Part shown: in pieces, positions 1 through 4,208 of the stretch
Layout of the letters: each line of letters starts with the position of its first letter
How positions within the stretch are numbered: position 1 is the first letter of the stretch
Origin: Candidatus Zophobacter franzmannii
Lineage (GTDB): Bacteria; Cloacimonadota; Cloacimonadia; Cloacimonadales; JAFGVF01
Direction: 5' to 3'
Length of the DNA: 8,262 nucleotides
Assembly: GCA_030765245.1 (NCBI GenBank)
Contig: JAVCCX010000108.1
Span: forward strand, 1 to 8,262
Made by a program: the position numbers and the translations under genes
The notes under the pieces: model-generated
Told to the model about the DNA's origin: nothing
Databases searched by the model: none
The model's input: the letters and a program-made list of their open reading frames with translations, nothing else

Positions 1-26
1 CCGGGTCCGTAAACTACTATCTTCAT
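1..26 (-). CDS. Start of a small thioredoxin-like protein, TM0996/MTH895-type (partial)
   Basis: Only the first nine codons are in the window, reading M-K-I-V-V-Y-G-P-G, and the gene runs off the left edge. A strong ribosome binding site (AGGAGA, 32-37) lies 5 nt before the ATG and overlaps the end of the ccdA gene, so the start is well supported. An M-K-I-x-V-x-G-P/T-G beginning is characteristic of the small redox-active disulfide proteins of the TM0996/MTH895 type, in which the next residues are normally C-x-x-C. The active-site cysteines are outside the window, so this family call rests on the N-terminal pattern and on the context: such proteins often sit beside ArsR regulators and CcdA-like or permease genes. 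It is the fourth gene of the arsR operon, 11 bp after ccdA. Confidence 0.6.
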
Positions 27-37
27 TTCAATCTCCT

Positions 38-730
38 CTATATTTTTATTAAATTGTATATTCCACCGATAATCACTAACACTCCGCAGATTCGTCTTAT
101 TAAGAGAACCTTACCTGAGGAGTTTCCCCATTTCAAAAACTTGTTAATATGTTGGACAAAGGTACCTGCAAAGACAATTACACCGACATGTCCAATTGCG
201 AATATTACCAACATCATGATGCCTTTGAATAAACTCCCGGAGCTCATCTGGAAGACTACCCCCAGCATCGGAGCCATAAAAGCAAAGGTACAAGGACCAA
301 GTCCTATTCCAAAGAGAGTTCCGAGTAAGAAAGCGCCACTAGTGCCCTTTTGCATCTTATCAATCACATTCACGAGCTTGATATCTGGAACTTTGATAAT
401 GTCTAACAGTACTATCCCAAAAAAGATGAAGAAGACTGAAAGGAACACCGTCCCTCCTCTTCCTAAATCTCCAATAATTCTCCCGCTTAGACCAGTAATA
501 ACTCCGATTATAGCAATGGTTATCAGCATTCCGAGTGAGAACAGGAGGGACACTTTTAAAGCACTCGCTTCTTGTTTCTGACCATTGATATAGCCAATAA
601 TAAGCGGAATCCCTGATAGATGACATGGGCTAAGCAGTATACTCGCAACACCCCAAAGGAAAGCTCCGAGAAATGCAATTGCAAGATTCCCTTCTATGCT
701 GTTAGATAGAAATGTGAATATCTCTATCAT
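38..730 (-). CDS. ccdA: CcdA/DsbD-type transmembrane thiol-disulfide transporter
   Basis: This is a 230-residue, strongly hydrophobic protein with about six membrane spans, the normal size for CcdA. The two diagnostic cysteine motifs of the family are present: S-P-C-H-L (Cys36) in the first span and G-P-C-T-F (Cys147) in the fourth, each near prolines and glycines. Known CcdA proteins carry electrons from cytoplasmic thioredoxin across the inner membrane to extracytoplasmic thioredoxin-like proteins. The start ATG overlaps the stop of the upstream thioredoxin lipoprotein gene (ATGA, 727-730), so the two are likely translationally coupled, and I infer that the lipoprotein is the electron acceptor. 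No good independent ribosome binding site is visible, which fits coupling. Cytochrome c maturation is a common CcdA role, but nothing here points to cytochromes. A metalloid- or redox-stress role is more consistent with the ArsR gene upstream. Confidence 0.9.
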   Translation of the reverse strand: MIEIFTFLSNSIEGNLAIAFLGAFLWGVASILLSPCHLSGIPLIIGYINGQKQEASALKVSLLFSLGMLITIAIIGVITGLSGRIIGDLGRGGTVFLSVFFIFFGIVLLDIIKVPDIKLVNVIDKMQKGTSGAFLLGTLFGIGLGPCTFAFMAPMLGVVFQMSSGSLFKGIMMLVIFAIGHVGVIVFAGTFVQHINKFLKWGNSSGKVLLIRRICGVLVIIGGIYNLIKI

Positions 731-1143
731 TCAGCTTTAACACCCTGTTCTTCAAGCAGTTTCACAATCTTCTCTTCCGGGAAGAATCCCTGATGACGGA
801 AAAACTCTTTTCCGTTGGCATCTAAGAATACTTGAGTTGGAATCGTCTTGATTTTATATTTAATCGATATATCCTTGTTCTGTGGTTTGCGAACATCGTA
901 GAATGTCACTTTCACTGACTTTGGATAGTTTTCTTCAATTGACTTCAGCACCGGCACCATCTGCTTACAAGGTATGCAAGTTTTAGAACCGAACTCAAGA
1001 AAGGTAACAATAGGTTTCTCTGTTGCGATCTGAAGAGTATCCGGGACTGTGCCATTCATGGCTTCACTTTCAATTTCCGGCTGAGCACAGCCAATTATGA
1101 TTACTAGTGATAAAATCGCTAATACGATGATGACTTTTTTCAT
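727..1143 (-). CDS. Thioredoxin-fold lipoprotein (extracytoplasmic thiol-disulfide reductant)
   Basis: The 138-residue protein starts with a short lysine-containing, hydrophobic signal sequence ending in I-I-G-C at Cys19, a lipobox, so it is predicted to be a membrane-anchored lipoprotein facing the periplasm. From about residue 40 it is a single thioredoxin fold: active site C-I-P-C at 56-59 preceded by F-G-S-K-T, the middle strand V-K-V-T-F-Y-D-V, and the cis-proline motif T-I-P-T at 100-103 followed by Q-V-F. The start is supported by a purine-rich site (AAGGAAGG) just upstream. It lies between arsR and ccdA and overlaps ccdA by 4 bp, suggesting that it is kept reduced by CcdA. The target is unknown: it could be an oxidised periplasmic protein, a methionine sulfoxide reductase, or a metal/metalloid. 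A DsbE/ResA-like role is possible, but the usual insert of that group is not visible. Confidence 0.9.
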   Translation of the reverse strand: MKKVIIVLAILSLVIIIGCAQPEIESEAMNGTVPDTLQIATEKPIVTFLEFGSKTCIPCKQMVPVLKSIEENYPKSVKVTFYDVRKPQNKDISIKYKIKTIPTQVFLDANGKEFFRHQGFFPEEKIVKLLEEQGVKAE

Positions 1144-1162
1144 ATTCCTTCCTTAATTTTTC

Positions 1163-1243
1163 CTCGCCCTTGAGGGGTTCCTTTTCCATTCCCCTCCAGC
1201 GGAGGGGTGGCAGGCTCTGCCTGACGGGGTGGTTCTCTTCCCC
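1163..1243. repeat. GC-rich palindromic intergenic repeat between arsR and the thioredoxin gene
   Basis: This block is much more GC-rich than its surroundings and contains consecutive hairpins: CCCT-TG-AGGG (1167-1176), CCCCTCC-AGC-GGAGGGG (1191-1207) and CAGGC-TCT-GCCTG (1211-1223), followed by GACGGGGTGGTT. The core resembles a class of short palindromic repeats scattered between genes in many FCB-group and candidate-phylum genomes, where copies share a CCCCTCC...GGAGGGGTGGC...GACGGGGTGGTT layout. That resemblance is from memory and was not searched. It lies between the arsR stop and the thioredoxin start, so it is probably transcribed and would fold in the mRNA. Confidence 0.75.
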
Positions 1244-1268
1244 ATATCTATTAATCTCTTGCTCTTTA

Positions 1269-1580
1269 TTAGCACAGACAGCTTTGTTGCTTCTCAATAT
1301 TCTGCTTAAGTACTGAATCGACACAGTCGATAAACTTATTAACACAGCACATCTCGATATGATATACTACATCTCCCCCAATCTTCTTAGAAGAGACTAT
1401 CCCTGCATTCTTCAAAACTAGAAGATGCTTTGAAACTGTTGACTTATCATACTCAAACTCACCATTTATCTGCGAGAATGGCAAATCTCCATCCTTCAAC
1501 TTCTGGACAATTATCAGCCTAACCGGATGGGCAAGGGCTTTGATAATCTCCGCTCTAATTTCTGCTTGATCAAAATTCAT
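1269..1580 (-). CDS. ArsR/SmtB-family metal- or redox-sensing repressor
   Basis: This is a 103-residue winged-helix protein of normal ArsR length. The hallmark A-L-A-H-P-V-R-L is at residues 15-22, the recognition helix D-K-S-T-V-S-K-H-L-L-V-L-K-N-A-G at 45-60, and the wing with G-G-D-V-V-Y at 68-73. Cysteines cluster at the C-terminal dimerisation helix (Cys78, Cys79, Cys86) and at the tail (Cys101, Cys103, C-L-C). These could form a thiol site for a soft metal, arsenite or an oxidant, but the inducer cannot be told from sequence. GAGGTG (1585-1590) sits 4 nt before the ATG. A perfect inverted repeat covers the promoter -10 just upstream, indicating autoregulation. The downstream thioredoxin lipoprotein, ccdA and small thioredoxin-like gene run in the same direction and are the likely regulon. 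The canonical arsenite motif C-V-C in the recognition helix of plasmid ArsR is absent. Confidence 0.92.
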   Translation of the reverse strand: MNFDQAEIRAEIIKALAHPVRLIIVQKLKDGDLPFSQINGEFEYDKSTVSKHLLVLKNAGIVSSKKIGGDVVYHIEMCCVNKFIDCVDSVLKQNIEKQQSCLC

Positions 1581-1601
1581 CGTTCACCTCAACTCTTTAT
1601 G

Positions 1602-1625
1602 TCTGTTGGTAAATTAGCCAACAGA
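1602..1625. promoter_or_regulatory. Probable ArsR operator (perfect 8+8 bp inverted repeat)
   Basis: TCTGTTGG (1602-1609) and CCAACAGA (1618-1625) are perfect inverse complements separated by 8 bp. The repeat lies 22 bp upstream of the arsR start and covers the predicted -10 box, so a bound dimer would block RNA polymerase. Size and symmetry fit ArsR/SmtB operators. Binding by this particular protein is inferred from position. Confidence 0.75.
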
Positions 1626-1639
1626 ACAATCACTGTCAA
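1611..1639 (-). promoter_or_regulatory. Promoter of the arsR redox operon
   Basis: On the minus strand TTGACA (1634-1639) is followed after exactly 17 bp by TAATTT (1611-1616). The -35 is a perfect sigma-70 consensus. The -10 is weak by that standard but also fits the TAnnTTT pattern of Bacteroidota-type promoters. Transcription would start near 1604, about 24 nt before the arsR ATG. The -10 is embedded in the inverted repeat at 1602-1625. Confidence 0.7.
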
Positions 1640-1699
1640 GCTGTTTCTTCTGTATTCTAAACATTTAGCAGAACGATAACATTACAATGCTTCTTTTCT

Positions 1700-1843
1700 T
1701 CACCATTTGCAAGGATTCACTTTGTTCAGCCATTCCAAAGGTAAAGGTATAGTTTTGAAACTTTTAGGAGCATTGGCACAGTCAATGCAGTCCATAAGTA
1801 TAGCATCACTTCCCAGAACACATTCACCTACTATCCTGTGCAT
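1700..1843 (-). CDS. Possible small cysteine-containing protein or gene remnant (47 aa)
   Basis: From the ATG at 1841-1843 a 47-codon frame runs to a TGA at 1700-1702. The peptide has Cys8, a C-I-D-C pair (19-22), Cys45 and the ending N-P-C-K-W, and its composition looks protein-like rather than random. No good ribosome binding site is visible, since GGAAG is only 2 nt before the ATG. The frame upstream of the ATG is closed by a TAG six codons earlier. It could be a small metal-binding protein near the ArsR promoter, or the tail of a decayed gene. I do not recognise a family. Confidence 0.3.
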   Translation of the reverse strand: MHRIVGECVLGSDAILMDCIDCANAPKSFKTIPLPLEWLNKVNPCKW

Positions 1844-1900
1844 CACTTCCAAAATATTCTAGTTTTTACACTTCCCATGCATCAATTCACTCTTATCTTC

Positions 1901-1930
1901 TTTCGTGATTTTTCGTGTTGTTCGTGGTTG
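1901..1930. repeat. Three short TTCGTG repeats
   Basis: TTCGTG occurs at 1902-1907, 1912-1917 and 1921-1926, spaced 10 and 9 bp. On the minus strand this reads as CACGAA three times with A-rich spacers. Similar CACGAA-type runs occur between genes in many bacterial genomes. No function is assigned. Confidence 0.6.
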
Positions 1931-1980
1931 AAATTCTCTTATTTCTCTTCCATGCGACTACTACGCCCTGCTTAATATCA

Positions 1981-2035
1981 CTAGAATTTCGCTAGTCCCA
2001 CCCTAGAGCCTCCCTAGACCCTCCCTGGCATAGGC
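1981..2035. repeat. Five tandem 11-bp units beginning CTAG/CTGG
   Basis: Units start at 1981, 1992, 2003, 2014 and 2025, exactly 11 bp apart. The first four begin CTAG and the fifth begins CTGG. Units two to four share a pyrimidine-rich tail (CTAG-N-C/G-C-C-N-C-C). The minus strand therefore has several GGG tracts (for example GGGAGGG and GGGTGGG) and could form a quadruplex. The arrangement resembles iterons but is short and degenerate. Confidence 0.7.
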
Positions 2036-2036
2036 C

Positions 2037-2065
2037 AAAGTTATCCACAATTTGTGCATAACTTT
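2037..2065. promoter_or_regulatory. 29-bp palindrome formed by two opposed DnaA-box matches
   Basis: AAAGTTATCCACAA (2037-2050) and TTGTGCATAACTTT (2052-2065) are inverse complements with one mismatch, around a single T. Each arm contains a 9-mer fitting the DnaA-box consensus TTATNCACA: TTATCCACA at 2041-2049 on plus, and TTATGCACA on minus at 2053-2061. DnaA binding is inferred from the consensus only. Confidence 0.6.
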
Positions 2066-2214
2066 TTCTAGGGATAAAATAACTATTTTAAGCAGGGCGT
2101 AGTAGTCGCACAGTAAACTCACTGTAGATGACAATGCTAAAAATAAAATATAATAAGATTATTGATTGAAATTGGGTACGATTGCAAAATAATGAGTATT
2201 TACATTAAAACTTA

Positions 2215-2242
2215 TTGACAGATTAAATGCTAAGACTAAAAT
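2215..2242 (+). promoter_or_regulatory. Predicted sigma-70 promoter for the plus-strand interrupted gene
   Basis: TTGACA (2215-2220) and TAAAAT (2237-2242, five of six consensus bases) are separated by 16 bp in an AT-rich stretch. Transcription would start near 2249, about 58 nt before the ATG at 2307, so this promoter would serve the only plus-strand reading frame in the area. Confidence 0.5.
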
Positions 2243-2306
2243 ATTCATTGTTTAATTAGGAAAATTGGCATGACAGTACCATCTTGAAACTTAAATGGGA
2301 TTATTT

Positions 2307-2615
2307 ATGAAGAATATTTTTATAACTATACTATTAATTCTAACTACAGTATCTATCTTTAGCTTCCGAAGTAGAATCGGAACGCATTTTGGCCCGGGTC
2401 AGTGATTCTGTGAATATGACTTTTCAGATTTTGATACATATGAAGTTATAAGTGTTAAATCTAACGAGACACAGGCTCAGTTAACTTTTGAATGGCAATT
2501 AGAGATGACAGATGAAATCTTGATGATATCTTCATGTTTTAATGTCATATTAGTACCTCCATCAGAAACAATTATTCGTAGTTATGATTATATGTCAACT
2601 ATCTCTTACTTGTAA
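2307..2615 (+). pseudogene. Small secreted protein gene interrupted by an in-frame TGA
   Basis: From ATG 2307 one frame runs 102 codons to TAA 2613-2615, broken only by TGA at codon 33 (2403-2405). It begins like a signal peptide (M-K-N-I-F followed by a run of I/L/T residues). After the TGA it continues with 69 protein-like codons, starting F-C-E-Y-D-F. A weak GGGA lies 6 nt before the ATG and a promoter is upstream. TGA is used as a normal stop elsewhere (727-729), so recoding to Trp is unlikely. A TGG-to-TGA mutation would explain the break. An alternative is a frameshift: the second frame is open from 2344 to 2448 and reads A-S-E-V-E-S-E-R-I-L-A-R-V from 2362, which faintly recalls LolA-like secreted proteins. 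The 3' end overlaps the convergent DUF1294 gene by 17 bp. No family is recognised. Confidence 0.5.
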
Positions 2616-2940
2616 ACCAGATGTAAGCTGCGATTAAGATAACTTGAGCTAAAAGCAATAACCAGAAGACTCTTCGGAAGGCTTTCTTTGATGTCTTATG
2701 ACGAAAGAGCCATTGCCCAACGATTGCTGAGGGTGTACCTCCGCTAAACATAAGAGTGTGGAGTACAGTCTCAGGAATTCGGGAATAACCTTTAATTGCT
2801 AAGAACTTATCAATCCCATATGCTCCGAATGTGAATACATTTGTAGTCATCAATAGGAGATATATTGGTTTTAAGTGTATAACAAAACTTAACCCGAACG
2901 AAACTGCAGCAATTATTAATAAAGTTGTAAATATTCGCAT
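2599..2940 (-). CDS. DUF1294 family small membrane protein
   Basis: This 113-residue protein has about four hydrophobic segments (roughly 5-20, 25-42, 60-78, 93-110). The family signature is clear: an N-x-F-T-F-G-A-Y-G-I-D-K block at 34-45, R-I-P-E at 54-57, a G-G-x-P turn near 67, and the R-H-K-T motif at 80-83 followed by K-x-x-F. DUF1294 proteins are widespread, usually near this size or fused to a cold-shock domain, and their function is unknown. No cold-shock domain is present here. The start lies 2 bp after the stop of the OmpA-domain gene. Its ribosome binding site (AGGAG, 2946-2950) is made by the last codons of that gene, so the two are co-transcribed. The 3' end overlaps the convergent plus-strand interrupted gene by 17 bp. 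No terminator is visible after it. Confidence 0.9.
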   Translation of the reverse strand: MRIFTTLLIIAAVSFGLSFVIHLKPIYLLLMTTNVFTFGAYGIDKFLAIKGYSRIPETVLHTLMFSGGTPSAIVGQWLFRHKTSKKAFRRVFWLLLLAQVILIAAYIWFTSKR

Positions 2941-2942
2941 AC

Positions 2943-4160
2943 TTACTCCTTTTCACCTGTGTGCTGAAAACTAATCTCAACTCTTCTGTTCATCTCTCTC
3001 CCCTCTTTGGTTTCATTATCGTCAATCGGCTGTGCTTCGCCAAAACCAAGTATCTCTGGAGTGAAAGGTGCTTTGCATTTCTCTTTAAGATATGTCAAGA
3101 CTGACTCAGCCCGGCGATATGACAGATCATAATTATAATCCGTTGCACCAATACTGTCAGTGTGTCCCACTATCTTTACATCTGAGACTATAACTAGTTT
3201 CTCTAATTGCTTCATAAGCTTTTTAAGAATTGATGTATTCTCCTTACCTGTGCTTAACAAAGCAGAGTCAAATTCAAAGGTAAGTTGATAAGCCTCTGAG
3301 AAAGTCTGAATCTCAGGTGCAGGAGGAGGTGGTGGTGGAATTACATATCCCAATTCAATGTTCACAATTCGAGGATATTCGAAGTACTTGTCACTTGATT
3401 CCAGGTAGAACTTTGAAAGCTCAGAGGTGTGTTCAAGATACTTCGCCTGAATTGCAGAGACATTGTCACCCATCTCATATTTAAACCAATAGTAGCCCAA
3501 TGAGTCAGATAGTGTCTTCTCAATGCCATCAGCTGATACTACAGCCTGACTAACAGGTTTACCTGTCATTGGATTCCAAATTCTACCACTGATTATTTGT
3601 GTCCAAGGATAGAACCTATTCAATAAATCTATCTTATTGTACTTTGGTACTATTGAGCACACTTCCCAGAGTGGACCGGGTGCTTTAGGAAAACGGAACA
3701 TCTGAGGACTAACATTCACAAGAGTTGTTCTAACCTCAGTATACTCCTCATGGGGAGTTAACACCAGATATGAGACAAGAGTCTCTTTCTTATATATCTT
3801 CACAATCACCGGAGGCATATTCATGCCAATTTCAGCATTATTGCTATTTAATGAGAATGGATTTCTTAAGTTGATCCTACATTGTTCAATGATATTATGA
3901 GGAAGTTTGATTGAGAACTTTTGTACATCAAAGTCCATCTCAGTAGATGTCTTCTTAATTTCGATTCCCTTTAAGCCCATTCCCCCATCAATTGAGAACT
4001 CATCGACAACGATTGTATTCTTCCCATCTTCATCAATCACATTCACATAAGGATTAAGTTCTATCTCCATTGAATGTATTTCAATATCAACTCTATAATT
4101 CACTGCACTAAGCATTATAAAAGTTAGAAGTATTGCCAATAGTAGGGATGTCTTTTTCAT
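2943..4160 (-). CDS. OmpA-domain, peptidoglycan-associated envelope protein
   Basis: I start at the ATG at 4158-4160, giving 405 aa, because GGAGA lies 4 nt upstream (4165-4169) and a K-K-T-S-L-L-L signal peptide follows. An upstream in-frame ATG at 4187 would spoil that signal. After the signal peptide comes a beta-rich region of about 160 residues with no family I recognise. Next is a carboxypeptidase-regulatory-like domain (about 190-270; G-R-I-W-N...G-K-P-V...D-S-L-G-Y-Y), a proline run (275-282), and an OmpA C-terminal domain (about 291-400). The peptidoglycan-binding residues of OmpA domains are present: Asp335 in G-H-T-D-S-I-G and Arg392/393 in N-R-R-V-E-I, with Y-N-Y-D-L-S-Y-R-R-A between. 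It is predicted to be periplasmic or outer-membrane linked and to anchor to the wall. It is followed closely by the DUF1294 gene and preceded by the terminator after the transglycosylase gene. Confidence 0.88.
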   Translation of the reverse strand: MKKTSLLLAILLTFIMLSAVNYRVDIEIHSMEIELNPYVNVIDEDGKNTIVVDEFSIDGGMGLKGIEIKKTSTEMDFDVQKFSIKLPHNIIEQCRINLRNPFSLNSNNAEIGMNMPPVIVKIYKKETLVSYLVLTPHEEYTEVRTTLVNVSPQMFRFPKAPGPLWEVCSIVPKYNKIDLLNRFYPWTQIISGRIWNPMTGKPVSQAVVSADGIEKTLSDSLGYYWFKYEMGDNVSAIQAKYLEHTSELSKFYLESSDKYFEYPRIVNIELGYVIPPPPPPAPEIQTFSEAYQLTFEFDSALLSTGKENTSILKKLMKQLEKLVIVSDVKIVGHTDSIGATDYNYDLSYRRAESVLTYLKEKCKAPFTPEILGFGEAQPIDDNETKEGREMNRRVEISFQHTGEKE

Positions 4161-4164
4161 ATTA

Positions 4165-4169
4165 TCTCC
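4165..4169 (-). promoter_or_regulatory. Ribosome binding site that fixes the OmpA-domain gene start
   Basis: GGAGA on the minus strand, 4 nt before the ATG at 4158-4160. It selects this ATG over the in-frame ATG at 4185-4187, which has no such site and lies within the terminator stem. Confidence 0.7.
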
Positions 4170-4171
4170 AG

Positions 4172-4203
4172 TAAAAGGAAAGGGCAAAGACTTGCTTTGC
4201 CCT
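4172..4203 (-). terminator. Intrinsic terminator or attenuator after the lytic transglycosylase gene
   Basis: On the minus strand a perfect 9-bp stem AGGGCAAAG / CTTTGCCCT (4181-4203) with a 5-nt loop starts 5 nt after the transglycosylase stop and is followed by TTCCTTTT. The U-tract is interrupted by two C residues, so termination may be partial. The OmpA-domain gene begins 21 bp further on and no promoter is visible between, so readthrough probably feeds it. Confidence 0.75.
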
Positions 4204-4208
4204 AAAGT

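Larger units (their letters stand above)
1953..2110. mobile_element. 158-bp element with perfect 23-bp terminal inverted repeats (MITE-like)
   Basis: The left end 1953-1975 (starts TGCGACTACTACGCC, ends CTTAA) is the exact inverse complement of 2088-2110. A chance 23-bp perfect match at this spacing is very unlikely. The interior has no coding frame and shows ordered sub-structures: five 11-bp units (1981-2035), a 29-bp palindrome with two DnaA-box matches (2037-2065), and an AT-rich hairpin (2076-2089). Both ends are flanked by CA (1951-1952 and 2111-2112), possibly a 2-bp target duplication, though that is too short to be convincing. A non-autonomous transposable element is one reading. A dispersed structural or replication-related repeat is another. 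No transposase is present in the window. Confidence 0.7.
1581..2306. other. Intergenic region with regulatory and repeat structures, no confident gene
   Basis: This 726-bp stretch holds the arsR promoter and operator, a 47-codon reading frame of uncertain status (1700-1843), a triple TTCGTG repeat (1901-1930), the inverted-repeat element (1953-2110), and the plus-strand promoter at 2215-2242. Between 2111 and 2214 the sequence is very AT-rich and I see no defined structure in it. Confidence 0.8.

Noticed and set aside
54..581. 175-codon plus-strand frame opposite ccdA
   Set aside because: It is the antisense of a clear CcdA gene; its proline- and isoleucine-rich composition is what the reverse of a membrane protein gives.
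1070..1345. 91-codon minus-strand frame across the palindromic repeat
   Set aside because: It overlaps arsR and the thioredoxin gene in another frame and its middle is a translation of the repeat.
1981..2090. Chromosomal or plasmid replication origin
   Set aside because: DnaA-box matches, 11-bp units and an AT-rich stretch are present, but there are only two boxes, no replication initiator gene nearby, and the whole set lies within a 158-bp inverted-repeat element.
2403..2405. Selenocysteine codon (TGA) in the plus-strand frame
   Set aside because: Only a weak 4-bp stem (TCTG / CAGA) lies just after the TGA, unlike a bacterial SECIS hairpin, and no selenocysteine genes are in the window.
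2477..2548. 23-codon minus-strand frame with GGAGGT 6 nt before its ATG
   Set aside because: The ribosome binding site is good, but the frame is very short, antisense to the interrupted gene, and the GGAGGT can be explained by CCT-CCA proline codons on the other strand.
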